Assembly (NCBI GenBank): GCA_032622095.1
Contig: CP136064.1
Coordinates: forward strand, 114,380,004-114,444,003
Source of the DNA: Siphonodentalium dalli
Taxonomy: Eukaryota > Mollusca > Scaphopoda > Gadilida > Siphonodentaliidae
Length of the DNA: 64,000 bases
Reading direction: 5' to 3'
Part shown: positions 23,111-33,640 of the stretch, one piece after another
How positions within the stretch are numbered: position 1 is the first letter of the stretch
Layout of the letters: the number at the start of each line of letters is the position of its first letter
The notes under the pieces: generated by a model
The model's input: the letters and a program-made list of their open reading frames with translations, nothing else
The model's database searches: none
What the model was told of the DNA's origin: nothing
Position numbers and translations under genes: made by a program

Positions 23111-23823
23111 GTGTATATATGTGGGTACTTCATAGAATCGAAAACGCGTGTAGGAACGGGCATCCCCACGGCAATGTCGGCTTATAAGACATCTTTACTA
23201 CACATGACAGCCGATGGACAATTGGTCTCTACATATGTACCAAAATTACGCCGCGTTGGTGACTGGGAAATTCCAGGGAATGCCGATTGAGCTCAAACTT
23301 GCTACCTACGGGAAGTGTCATATATATGAGTGTGTCCTTTATAGACTCGAACCGATTGAGCTCAAACTTGCTAAATATTGACTGGGAAATTCCAGGGAAT
23401 GCCGATTGAGCTCAAACTTGCTACCTACGGGAAGTGTCATATATATGTGTGTGTCCTTTATAGACTCGAACCGATTGAGCTCAAACTTGCTAAATACGGG
23501 AAGTGTCATGGACGGGTTCGTTGATAAAAAAAAAATCGGGTAAAATTGAAAAACAAAATTAAAAAGGCACAATTAACTCCTTGAAAAACCAAAAAAAATC
23601 GGGTAAAATTTAAAAACACAAAATTAAATTAAAAAATTAAAAAGGCACAATTAACTCGTTGAAAAACAAAATAATTAACTCATTGAAAAACAAAAAATTA
23701 AATTAAAATTGTCATGTTTCTGACTATTGCCGAAAATAGCACAAGTGTCTCGGAACCTGTTGCAATTGCTTTTTCGAACAAAGCCATGGGACGAATGCCG
23801 CCAGTGGCGGGCTAACCTGCTAG
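23043..23823 (+). mobile_element. Helitron-like module, 781 bp
   Basis: Close tandem copy of 22213-23042 with a shorter TA run and a short deletion in the tail ('GCCGAAAATAGCACAAG' near 23730). The two are head-to-tail with no spacer. Confidence 0.75.
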
Positions 23824-24690
23824 TCTATACTATATGTTTTGAGACTTCGTATATATGTGTGTGTGTGTGTACTTCATAGAATCCAAAACGCGTGTACAGA
23901 TTGAGATCAAATTTCGTATGTAAGTGTAAAATCACACCGACACCGCCGAAGTCGTGTTTTCGAGAAGCTCTGAGCACCCTTTATCCACTCCCAAATCACC
24001 GCAAAGGCACGGCGGGGGGTTAAGGCAAAAACGCTCTTTATCTATACCATATACGGATGTTTTAACAATTAACGCTCTTTATTGCAATGGACGTGGCTAA
24101 ACGATACCCCATGCGTCCGATGCGGATTCCAATGGACGTGGCTAAACGACTGACCCCATGCGTCCGAAATACGGATGCGGACGAAATGCAACTAAAAAGG
24201 CAGAATTGATCTAAGAGCTCGAAATATTATGCAGAGGGATTTCACGACGGGATTAATTGACTGTCCGCTCTGAAGTTTAGGACGGGGAGGACGGGTACCA
24301 TGAATTAACTCATTGAAAAACATAGAATGCGTTATCTCGCAAACGGGTGGAGCTATCGACTTGAAATTTGCTATGTGAATGTATCTTGCCCCGGATACAA
24401 ATTTTATCGGGTGGCCGAGTCCGTGCGACGCCAGCTTCGCGCATGCGCAGACGAGATCTCGGAAACCGGTGGAGCTATCGACTTGAAATTTGGTATGTGA
24501 ATGTATCTTGCCCCGGGTACGAATTTTATCGGGTCGCCGAGCCCGTGCGACGCAAGCTTCGCGCATGCGCAGACCAGATGTCGGAAACGGGTGGAGCTAT
24601 CGACTTGAAATTTGGTTAAATTAAAAAAATGTCATGTTTCTGAATCAAAGCCATGAGACGAATGCCGCCAGTGGCGGACTAACATGCTAG
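23824..24690 (+). mobile_element. Mosaic Helitron-like module
   Basis: 5' TCTATACTATATGTTTTGAG. The middle contains two copies of 'GGACGTGGCTAAACGA' with 'CCCATGCGTCCGA' (24090, 24130), two core repeats (24420-24600), then a truncated 3' half with hairpin CCGCCAGTGGCGG and AACATGCTAG. Here a core-repeat interior is joined to the CCGCCAGTGGCGG terminus. Confidence 0.65.
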
Positions 24691-25548
24691 TCTACTATAT
24701 AATTTGACACTTCCGTATATATGTGTGTATATGTGTTCTTCATGGAATCCAAAACGCGTGTTCAGATTGAGCTCAAACTTCGTATATAAGTGTAAAATCC
24801 CACCGACACGGCCGTGGTCACGTTTTGGAGAAGCTCAGAGCACCGTTTCTCCAATCCCAAATCACCGCAATCGGCACTTCGGGATTAATAGCGTTGATAT
24901 ATAAAGAGCGTTCGTTTTCCGTAGTGTCTATATAAAGAGCGTCGTTTTCGCTGTCTTCTTATCTGTATGACGAGAGTCTGTAGCCTGTCGCTCGAAATAT
25001 TATGCAGAGACAACGGGAAGCGTTTGTTTTCAATTCAATTCAATGTTATCGATCGAGCGTTGCCTGTCGTTCCCAGGAAGGGGGGATTTCTACGGGTAAA
25101 TTTCGTTTCGCTATCTACTTATCTGTATGACGGGAGTCTGTAGCCTGTCGCTCGAAATATTATGCAGAGACATTTCACGACGGGAAGCGTTTGTTTTCAA
25201 TTCAATGCAATGTTATCGCTCGAGCGTTGTCTGTCGTTCCTAGGAAGGGGGGATTTCTACGGGTAAATTTTTCGGCCAGAAACAAAAAAAATAATTAAAA
25301 CATTTAAAATTAAAAAAATTTAAAAATAAAAAAACAATTCAGAATTTTTTTTTATTAAATTTAAAAAACATTAAATTCATATTAAAAAATAAAAAACAAA
25401 AATAAATAAAAACAAAATAATTTAAAAAATGTCATGTTTCTGACGAAATTTGGTACAAATGCAGCACAAGTGTCTCGGAACCTGTTGCAATTGCTTTTTC
25501 GAACAAAGCCATGGGACGAATGCCGCCAGTGGCGGGCTAACCTGCTAG
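24691..25548 (+). mobile_element. Helitron-like module, 858 bp
   Basis: Uninterrupted relative of 8437-9032 and 16412-17579 with two 'TAGCCTGTCGCTCGAAATAT' blocks and an A-rich stretch before the GCCGCCAGTGGCGGGC end. Ends CTAG 25545-25548. Confidence 0.75.
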
Positions 25549-25572
25549 TCTACTATATAATTTGAGACTTCC

Positions 25573-25611
<39 letters not shown>

Positions 25612-25895
25612 CACATATACATATACATATACATATACACATATACATATACACACATATATATATATACATAAATACACATACATATATATATATACAC
25701 ATACATATATATATACATATACATACACATATATATATATACATATACATACACATACATATATAGCCATACACATACATACATATATATACATACACAT
25801 ATATATACATATACATGCACATATATATATACATATACATACACATGCACATATATATACATATACATACACATACATATATATATACATATACA
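25549..25895 (+). mobile_element. Helitron-like 5' end with long TA/ACATAT microsatellite
   Basis: Starts TCTACTATATAATTTGAG and turns into a (TA)n / (ACATAT)n tract that fills the rest. It is cut at 25896 by the retroelement tail, and the 3' half is missing. Long ORFs across it on both strands are microsatellite translations. Confidence 0.7.
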
Positions 25896-26010
25896 TTTTT
25901 TATTATTATTGTTTATTAATAAGCTTATAAATGAGGGGTGAAGGAATATACCTCTCGGTCTATTCGACTATCGCGGGGTTAGCCCCCCAAATCACTATCC
26001 TAAAAAAAAG
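25896..26010 (+). mobile_element. Retroelement 3' tail with structured motif, copy 1
   Basis: TTTTTATTATTATTG leads into AATAAGCTTATAAATGAGGGG, the stem TACC-TCTC-GGT, CGCGGGGTTAGCCCC, then AAATCACTATCCT and eight A's. It matches the copy at 47214-47330 nearly base for base. It is a 5'-truncated insertion in a microsatellite. The stem carries one mismatch (T opposite C). Confidence 0.75.
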
Positions 26011-26642
26011 ATGGTCTTACTTCATTGTTTAAGATTAAAATCATTTCTTCTGTGAACAGGAACGCAACCACGCTAATTTCCGCGATTGATACTTACAAAA
26101 CCCATAAATATAACAACGTTACAAGAGAATTCACATTTTCGGATATGTCCATGCAGAGTTCAAGCGGTCAAAGTTCACTGACGCCTGAACTAATTCTTAA
26201 AATCACAACAAATCTGTCGCGTAAAAGCTATGTTTTACGAGTCTGGTACACAATTCCAGGATAACTGTTCGAAAACTCATAACACAGACGATGAATACAA
26301 AAATCACGGTAAGCAACGGCATGAAAGACACAATTTAATAAAATAGACCGTCGATTTCAAATTCAAAATGTATTGGAAAAATAAAAACACATTTTATACA
26401 AAACATTCTACATATATCGATAGATATAATATTAACGTGCCAAAATCAATCGCATATTTGAATCTAACACTATCCGTGAGATTTTCGAAACCTGCTTGAT
26501 AATTCTAATCAATTTTACGACGACGAATAATTTCCATTACGTCTATAGTCGTAACTGCCAATCGCGAGTTTGCGAAACCTGTCTATTGTAACCGTTAACT
26601 GTGCCTATTTTTACAATTAGACTAGTTTTGTAATATATAATA
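26011..26642. other. Unassigned DNA
   Basis: AT-rich with no gene that I can name. A 79-codon ORF at 26025-26264 has no domain. Confidence 0.4.
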
Positions 26643-26735
26643 CTAGCAGGTTAGCCCGCCACTGGCGTGGTTCGTCTCATGGCTTTGTTCGAAAAATCAA
26701 TTGCAACAGCTTCCGAGACACGTATGGGTGATTCT
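26643..26735 (-). mobile_element. Helitron-like 3' end fragment
   Basis: Minus-strand 3' terminus (CTAG at 26643-26646, hairpin with a mutated arm, then 'CATGGCTTTGTTCGAAAAA') inserted next to TATTATATATTAC. It breaks off near 26735; about 90 bp only. Confidence 0.75.
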
Positions 26736-27780
26736 CCATTAAATGAACAATTTGGTCCAGTAAATTCTGGAGAAAAAAAAGTTTGTCACATGCCGATGAA
26801 TTTTATGTGAGTATGTAGCACAGCTATTGGTGACCACGAAAATGACATTCCGCAAAATTATAGGGCCAGGTCAAGGTCAATCAAGGTCGTTCATTACAGC
26901 ATGTGCCAATGACGGTTTTTTGGGGTTGAATCAGGGCAACGTCATTGTCAAATTCGCTCTTTCTCCAAAACTTGTTGACATGTGCCCTTTAATAGTTGAA
27001 TTATCGTTATGAGTATATATTGTTTGAGTAGCCGATGATGTATCCGCCCAAACGACGTATTGCGTAGCTCCGCACGTGGTGGAAATTGATGTGCTTTGTG
27101 GGCGTGACTTAGAGTTCAAACTCTCTAAGAGGTCAACGAATACAGCGTTCAGATATGATAATTGGAAACAGATTTTGATCGCATAAAAGGCTATTCCTAT
27201 CAAGTCGGGCATGCCCTGGTCCCTCGTACACTTGGTTTGACTCCAAACGATCGAGGAACTCTGATATAGATAACGCGAACATACGTCAATCAAAGTATGT
27301 TCCCCAAGAGGTTCGCCAAATTGCAATGATAATTTAGAGTAGAAAACATTGTCGATGGATTTCTCTTACATGTTTCAAGATATTGAACTGAAATTTGATA
27401 TTAAGTGGTTTCTCGGTGCGCTCAATCAGATAGAATTGTCAGTGAGATATTCTGATGGTCCAAAATGTGTATTTTGACGCCGTTGCTATAACACACGAGC
27501 CGGAAATCGCCCCGCAGGCAGAACGATTGTTGAAAAGTACGGAAATAATTGACTTTCAAACTGTCATCTGCTTCTCACTGAGATTGTTTGATGTAAACGT
27601 CAATCCATTTAGAGAATTCGTTAGATTCCGTTGATCACCCCCCCACTCATTCACTCACCCCCCCCCCCCGATTTTATATAAACGCACTAAAACTAATCCA
27701 TATGTCATATTGGTTCTTTTTATCTACACCCAGATCATTCCTTAACAAGTTTTATTTGTTAGATCGTGTTTGCGTCTCTG
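26736..27780. other. Unassigned DNA
   Basis: No recognised gene. The 131-codon ORF at 26931-27326 (minus) has no motif and irregular composition. A short CAAGGTCAATCAAGGTC near 26870 and a C tract at 27658 are the only notable features. Confidence 0.4.
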
Positions 27781-27800
27781 GATATTTCAAAATTAAAATT

Positions 27801-27856
27801 GCGTCATTACCCAAACAGAAGGAGTGTTTGGGTAATGACGCGTTTGGGTAATGACG
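27801..27856. repeat. Perfect 16-bp hairpin plus GTTTGGGTAATGACG copy
   Basis: GCGTCATTACCCAAAC (27801-27816), a 9-nt loop and GTTTGGGTAATGACGC (27826-27841), followed at once by a third copy of the motif to 27856. Related copies are at 27998 (one T for G change) and 28182 (partial). Confidence 0.9.
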
Positions 27857-28590
27857 ATTTTCGTTTCAGCGCGCTCTTATATTTTGAATATCCATCACCT
27901 ATGAAAATGAACTAGTTTATGAACAAACAACCGCTGTGAGCTTTCGAAAAAAACTTTTAATCGTTCGCCTACAGCATGTAACATTCAACTGGTCTGCGTT
28001 TGTGTAATGACGCTGAATAAACATACGCTAGCGATTTCTAGTTTCAAAGGTTGATTTTGAAAAATTATTCAAGGAAACATAACCTGTGTTTATTTTTTCT
28101 AGACATTAAAGGATATTTACTCCACGATGCACCATAGATATGTACAAGCTATGTTTCTGGTGAAAATATCAGCCGTCTTTATCGTGCGTTTGGGTAATTC
28201 TATATAACGGGACATGCTTTTGGAAGACTTCACATGCTTTCCACTAACTAAATATTTAATTTCATAAAAATTATACGAATTGCACGGCGTTCAGTGCAAA
28301 ATTCCGCACAAGAATATTAATTGGTTTAAAGATAAATCGTTCGGTGGCGAATGGGAACAATCAGGGAAGTTGAATTATTTGGGACATGCTGTTTCGGGGT
28401 ACGTAGCCTGTAATATACACATGGCATATATGTTGTCACACGTCCATACTATAAACCCGAAATGTCTCTAATAAATGCATGTATCGTGAGCTACAAGATC
28501 ATTACCATCACTTTTATGTATTGTGGCCATTGTTTTTCATAGGATGAACTAATAACGCAGGACATGGGTTTGCTCGTTTACGGGAGAATC
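27857..28590. other. Unassigned DNA
   Basis: A 63-codon ORF at 28280-28471 has no recognisable domain. Two degenerate copies of the GTTTGGGTAATGACG motif lie here. Nothing else is supported. Confidence 0.35.
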
Positions 28591-28596
28591 ACCCAT

Positions 28597-28818
28597 GTGC
28601 GTATTTGCGTACGCAATACTTGCGTACATGTGCGTACTTGCATAATTGCGTACGCAATATTTGCGTACTGTGTGCGTATTTGCGTACGCAATACTTGCGT
28701 ACATGTGCGTACTTGCATAATTGCGTACGCAATATTTGCGTACATGTGCGTATTTGCGTACGCAATACTTGCGTACATGTGCGTACTTGCATAATTGCGT
28801 ACGCAATATTTGCGTATA
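28597..28818. repeat. 74-bp tandem repeat rich in TTGCGTACGCAA
   Basis: Three units of about 74 bp, each with two copies of the perfect 12-bp palindrome TTGCGTACGCAA and several GCGTAC hexamers. All six frames stay open because the unit is nearly its own complement; these ORFs are not genes. Confidence 0.95.
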
Positions 28819-29437
28819 TGCTGCACCTAGGTGTAACATTTCGTCGAAATCCGCCAGTTTTACCCGATTTGACCTTGAATTGATCATTTTCAAGGTCAAC
28901 GTCACGTCGGGGACACAATTTAACCCGTCCATGACACTTCCCGCACAAAAGTAACCATAGGTAGCAAGTTTGAGCTCAATCGGTTCGAGTCTATAAAGGA
29001 CACACACACATATATAATTTGTGGGTACCTGTTTCAAGGTGAAGATCACCTCGGGCGGAAAAACTGACCCGATGAAAATCTCCCCCGTTCCTATTAAGCC
29101 CTAAGTACGTAAGAATCACACAACACGCTCATGCCTGGATACAGTCATGCTCACGTGTTGACACAGACGTAAGAATCACACTACACGCATACGCTCTTTA
29201 TCAACGACACTGCGAATACGAACGCTTTTTAACTATCAACGCGATTGATCCCACAGTGCCGTTTTTTATGACTGAGAGTGGAGAACGGATACTCTGAGCT
29301 TCTCCAAAACGCCGCGACGACCATTCCCTTTGGTTTTTACCCTTAGATGGGCAGTTTAGTCTCGATCGGTGCAGCCGTTTTCGATTCTATAAAGTATATA
29401 CACACATATATACGTAGTTCTCAAAATATATAGTAGA
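28819..29437 (-). mobile_element. Helitron-like module, 3' end lost
   Basis: Minus-strand 5' end at 29437 (TCTACTATATATTTTGAGAAC). The interior holds 'TTGACCTTGAATTG' phrases and the 'CTAAGTACGTAAGAATCAC' block shared with 42240-42610. The left side ends against the palindromic tandem repeat. Confidence 0.65.
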
Positions 29438-29850
29438 CTAGCAGGTTAGCCCGCCACTGGCGGCAATCGTCAGAAACATGACAATTTTTTATTTTTTTAA
29501 TAATTTTTTTTAATTAATTTTTTTAATTAATTTTTTGTTTTTCAATTTGAACCGATTTGACCTTAAATTGATCATTTTCAAGGTCAAGGTCAGGTCGGAG
29601 TCACAATATAACCCGTCCATGACACTTCCCGTAGGTAGTAAGTTTGAGCTCAATCGGTTCGAGTCTATAAAGGACACGCATTCACCACGGCAATCGGCAT
29701 TAGGGGTTAGGGAAAGGGTCATTCGACCCTTTCGAGAATCCCGGGGCTTGCCCCCCCCCCAAATCACATTCCCTGCTGGCAATCGGCATTGCCGTGGCAA
29801 TCGCCGTAGGCTTCAATATTCGCCACGGCAATTGACTGCCATGGGCCACG
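29438..29850 (-). mobile_element. Helitron-like 3' part with a 76-bp insertion
   Basis: Minus-strand 3' end: CTAG at 29438, hairpin GCCCGCCACTGGCGGC, AT-rich tract, then a 'TTGACCTTAAATTG' phrase. It breaks into 'GGCAATCGGCATTGCCG' repeats at 29780-29830 after the 29702-29777 insertion. Confidence 0.65.
29702..29777 (+). mobile_element. 76-bp retroelement 3' tail with 13-bp target duplication
   Basis: Only the structured 3' end is present: AGGGGTTAGGG, stem AAAGGGTC-ATTC-GACCCTTT, CGGGGCTTGCCCC, AAATCACATTCC. It is flanked by perfect GGCAATCGGCATT repeats (29689-29701 and 29778-29790). This shows that the motif alone can be the unit inserted, as expected for an extremely 5'-truncated target-primed insertion. 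Confidence 0.8.
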
Positions 29851-30204
29851 GACTGCCGTAACAGTTGATAACATGTTCACATTCGGCGGATCGGGCACTG
29901 CGGTCAGTCAAAAAACATAACGCGCGACTTCCGGTTACTCGTCTACTTCGATCAGTCGTGTTTCAAATCATGACAAATGAAAATACTATTATTTAGCTAT
30001 TTCTAAATTTCCGATCTAAGATCTTGGACAGATATCGGACCGATGCTAAGGTAATCAACAAATGCATCATAGGAATTAACTCAAAACTCAATTTGAGTGT
30101 TGATTATGACGACTTACTACACTAAATAATTTGATGACGTGACCGCCTGGTGGCCGCCATATTGTTCGCACTGTAAACAATCAACGAAAATTTATTACTT
30201 GCTG
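29851..30204. other. Unassigned, possibly 5' UTR of the ORF1 element
   Basis: No repeats of the Helitron families and no separate gene. It immediately precedes the ORF1 start and could be its 5' UTR; no direct evidence. Confidence 0.3.
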
Positions 30205-30940
30205 ATGGCGTCTAAACGGAGTCGGAAAGACCGCAATAAAGGTAAAGGTACTGATAAGAATTCTACCATTGAGAGCGAAGATAGTATGAACCCTTCGCCG
30301 AAAAAACAGTTGACTTTAATGAATTTTCTTGATAAACAAGGAACGACACCTCCGTCCCCGATCCTTGGTTCCAATTCCATTCCAGAGCAACTGTCAGACA
30401 AAATAAAAAGAGTTGACAACTTCAAGAAATATTCTTGATGTAGTTGAAACTCAACATGGCCAGTGGAAAGAAGAGTGTCTGTCTTTAAAACAGAAAATAA
30501 ACGACTTAGAACAAGGGAGGAAAGATCGTGTGAGAATTTATGGTATTCCAGAATCAAAGGATAGAGAAACTCGACATGACTGTGCAAACAAAACCTTAGA
30601 CATATTAAACAATAAAATGAAAATGGGAGCCCAAAGAACAGACATTTCTATAGCACATAGAGTTGGAAGAAATGCAGTGGAAGCAGGCGAGACAAATGGA
30701 GCAGCAAGAAGTGGCGAAAAGTGGAAAGGCTCCCGTCCAATCCTTGTTAAATTCGTCACACGTGAAACAAAACTGCTGGTAATTGAGTCAAGGAAGTGTC
30801 TGAAACAGACTGGAATTTCCATTATTGAAGACGCTACACCCTTTAATTACTACCTTCTTAGGAAAGCTTTCAGAGCAGACAATATTCAGAACTCCTGGAT
30901 TTCCAATGGAAAGCTATTCTGCAAAAAAAAAAAATGGTAA
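30205..30940 (+). pseudogene. L1-type ORF1 (RNA-binding protein), one frameshift
   Basis: ATG at 30205 opens a basic, Ser/Lys-rich N-terminus (to 30438). Coding continues in another frame from about 30413 to the stop at 30938-30940. The second part has the hallmarks of LINE ORF1: a predicted helical stretch (QKINDLEQ), then an RRM-like core with RVRIYGIPE, ISIAHRVGR and RPILVKFVTRETK, and a C-terminal domain ending ATPFNYYLLRKAFR. In this family the protein trimerises and binds LINE RNA. The frames overlap at 30413-30438, so a single frameshift separates them, and the reading frame ends after an A9 tract that may be another slip. The Tx1-type ORF2 lies 4.2 kb downstream, too far to be the same uninterrupted element without the 2.1 kb inverted repeat between them. 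Confidence 0.75.
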
Positions 30941-31595
30941 CATTCAAAAGTTCTCTACTGAAGTTGACCTTGACACCATTATCAGAAGTTAAGTCAGCAA
31001 AGAGTTATCCTGCACCATTGTACATATTTTAATTTGTGTTTTCTTATACATGTCATAATTGTTCATTTCTTCATGTATTACCCCGAGTGGGGAGGGCTGG
31101 CTGGTTTTGGTTGATCCCAATGTAAATTTTCCAAGAAATTGTAAAAATGAGTTGAAATCAAGTCTTGTTAAACAAACAAGTTCATAACTATAATTTCCTT
31201 TTAGGTATGTGAATATACATGACCTTGATTTGAGCTGATGTACCTATTTTGTATAATTAATTCTGGATCCAACGCCTCATGATCTATTTTATGTCAAAGA
31301 CTGTTAAAATTTAAACAAGGGGGGGGGGGGGGCGGTAACAATTGAGATACAACTCTAATAGTTTACCAAATTCCAGGTTTAAATAAATGCACACATTACC
31401 TATATTGAACCAGCTCTTATCTGATTTCTCAAAAAAAAAACATTATAATGACTGAGCATGGCTCAACACGAAGGTCCCCGACCAAAACCGACCAACACCC
31501 CCACCCAATAAGATTGCGAAACACCCATGTGTTGAAACAGCCTAGACCCAGTTGAGTCACATACATGATATACACATGTATGAGACTCAGATCTC
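30941..31595. other. Unassigned, G tract at 31319
   Basis: Follows ORF1. Contains a 14-base poly-G at 31319-31332 and no further ORF. It could hold ORF1-ORF2 spacer of the LINE, but this cannot be shown. Confidence 0.35.
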
Positions 31596-31640
31596 GTCAG
31601 TAGTGGCCGGATCTGATGCTCATACCTTTTCTAATTACAG

Positions 31641-31741
31641 GCGACAAAGGACTCCTGGTCGCAGATTCTGCTTGGTTCTCTTATTGTGGTGACAATAAAG
31701 ACAAGATTCCACCAAAAGTTCCGAAATCCGCGCCTTCATGA
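31641..31741 (+). CDS. Putative terminal exon inside left arm
   Basis: TTTTCTAATTACAG (polypyrimidine plus AG acceptor, ending 31640) precedes an open stretch with peptide GDKGLLVADSAWFSY and a TGA at 31739-31741, followed at once by AATAAA (31747). This is the expected layout of a last coding exon with a very short 3' UTR. I do not recognise the protein. Because it lies in the inverted-repeat arm it may be a captured exon. Confidence 0.4.
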
Positions 31742-32609
31742 GCTAAAATAAAGACTTTTGTCATTTGTGCAAAAGAAATTGTTGTCTGTCTGTTTACGGA
31801 AGCGATATTTCACCACATGTTAATGCTGTTTGTCATGCGCAGTTCAATGTTTCATGATGGTCAATAAAACGTGTACTCCACCCCGAAGACGACTGTTGGA
31901 AATGTGTACTTGGAAGATATTATGGAAAAACTAAATTCTTTTGCTAAATGTTATGCTACTATGCCAATTTATTACATATGTAATAAAAATATTACCGAAA
32001 AATTATCAACATATACTTTTTAATAGAATTGTTGCATCGAAAATATACTATTTAAAAAGTGTACTCCAAGCCAGAATGAGAAAAAGTGTAGCCGAGTTAG
32101 ATCATGCTTTATTACCCACTTCTACAAAATGTTGTATTATACTTTCAACAAGTTGTAGAAATATATTGGTGATATGAAGTAATTATTTTATTCAGTGAAA
32201 CATAATCAGTTCTCACATTTGTCATGGTGTCAAAAAATGACATACACCGGCCAATATGTATACCGGTACCGGTACTCGGAAGATATATGGTATAATTGCA
32301 TCACTATACGGTATATATACTTATACCATTGTTAACTTCATTAAAAGTTGAACAAAACAATCATTCTCCTATTATAATAAAGTGTACATCGAAATAGCAT
32401 TAACAAGTGTAGGCCTACTGCCCTACTCCGGATCCGACTCATACATTTGGCCAATATCGGGTTTTTTTTTTTCATTCAGTGTCTATTTGTTCAGTTTAAT
32501 TACGGTACCTACTCTCGTCCTGTATCTGGGATTGGGATAAGCAGACTTCATGGTAGCCGTTTTGTTATAGTTTTCTTTGTCCTGGTTTCCCCCCTGCACT
32601 AACAGCTAC

Positions 32610-32730
32610 AAACTTGCACCATCATCTGGTCGTCCGTTGTTCGCACAGTAGTGAAACAAACGCTATTTATTTATACCATATCAGGAATAGACTCACACGG
32701 AATGCTCTTTTCCAAAAGCAAATATTTTTA
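32610..32730 (+). repeat. Dispersed repeat, copy B (partial)
   Basis: 'GTGAAACAAACGCTATTTATT', 'CATATCAGGAATAGA' and 'CACACGGAATGC' match the last third of the repeats at 7020-7300 and 50630-50890. Confidence 0.6.
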
Positions 32731-33548
32731 GGTGTAACATGTTTTCATATTAGCGAAACAAACGCTAATTATAATAACCTATTTAGTGACACTTTAGTGA
32801 TAATATATCGCCATTTTATTGTTCATAAATAGGCCTAACAAGTTTTGAGACTTTTTTTTTACCATACAGTTGACTGGTTTATAGCATTAGTCTGTTGCAG
32901 TAAATCGATTCTGATAACTAAAACTTATTTTGAACAAATGTTGTTATTGTATATATATACGCAATAGGCACACGAAAGCAAACCTTATGGGTGTTAGAAT
33001 ACAAACACAGTTCGCGCAGCTATCAATGCGCGACGATGTGATTATGTCATTTTTGACACCATGCATGACAAATGTGAGAACTGATTATGTTTCACTGAAT
33101 AAAATAATTACTTCATATCACCAATATATTTCTACAACTTGTTGAAAGTATAATACAACATTTTGTAGAAGTGGGTAATAAAGCATGCTCTAACTCGGCT
33201 ACACTTTTTCTCATTCTGGCTTGGAGTACACGTTTTAAATAGTATATTTTCAAAGCAACAATTCTATTAAAAAGTATATGTTGATAATTTTTCGGTAATA
33301 TTTTTATTACATATGTAATAAATTGGCATAGTAGCATAACATTTAGCAAAAGAATTTAGTTTTTCCATAATATCTTCCAAGTACACATTTCCAACAGTCG
33401 TCTTCGGGGTGGAGTACACGTTTTATTGACCATCATGAAACATTGAACTGCGCATGACAAACAGCATTAACATGTGGTGAAATATCGCTTCCGTAAACAG
33501 ACAGACAACAATTTCTTTTGCACAAATGACAAAAGTCTTTATTTTAGC

Positions 33549-33640
33549 TCATGAAGGCGCGGATTTCGGTGGAATCTTGTCTTTATTGTCACCATAATAA
33601 GAGAACCGAGCAGAATCTGCGACCAGGAGTCCTTTGTCGC
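33549..33640 (-). CDS. Second copy of the putative terminal exon
   Basis: Mirror copy on the minus strand with the acceptor CTAATTACAG and the stop conserved. It lacks nine bases (three codons) relative to 31641-31741, and a few substitutions change W to R and C to Y. The in-frame deletion is compatible with selection for coding, or with chance. Confidence 0.4.

Noticed and set aside
8437-25548. Autonomous Helitron with Rep/helicase
   Set aside because: No HUH Rep motif or helicase motifs in any frame; all modules are below 1.4 kb and non-coding.
25537-25930. 100-120 codon ORFs made of Tyr, Ile, Met, Val and Thr on both strands
   Set aside because: Microsatellite (TA)n/(ACATAT)n translations.
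26931-27326. 131-codon minus-strand ORF as a gene
   Set aside because: No motif, no splice or promoter context, and chance ORFs of this size are expected in 64 kb.
27640-27670. C-rich tract as telomeric or G-quadruplex element of special note
   Set aside because: A single homopolymer of the kind common in this window; no telomeric repeat unit seen.
28549-29049. 166-codon minus-strand ORF
   Set aside because: Open only because the 74-bp repeat is nearly palindromic; neighbouring frames are equally open.
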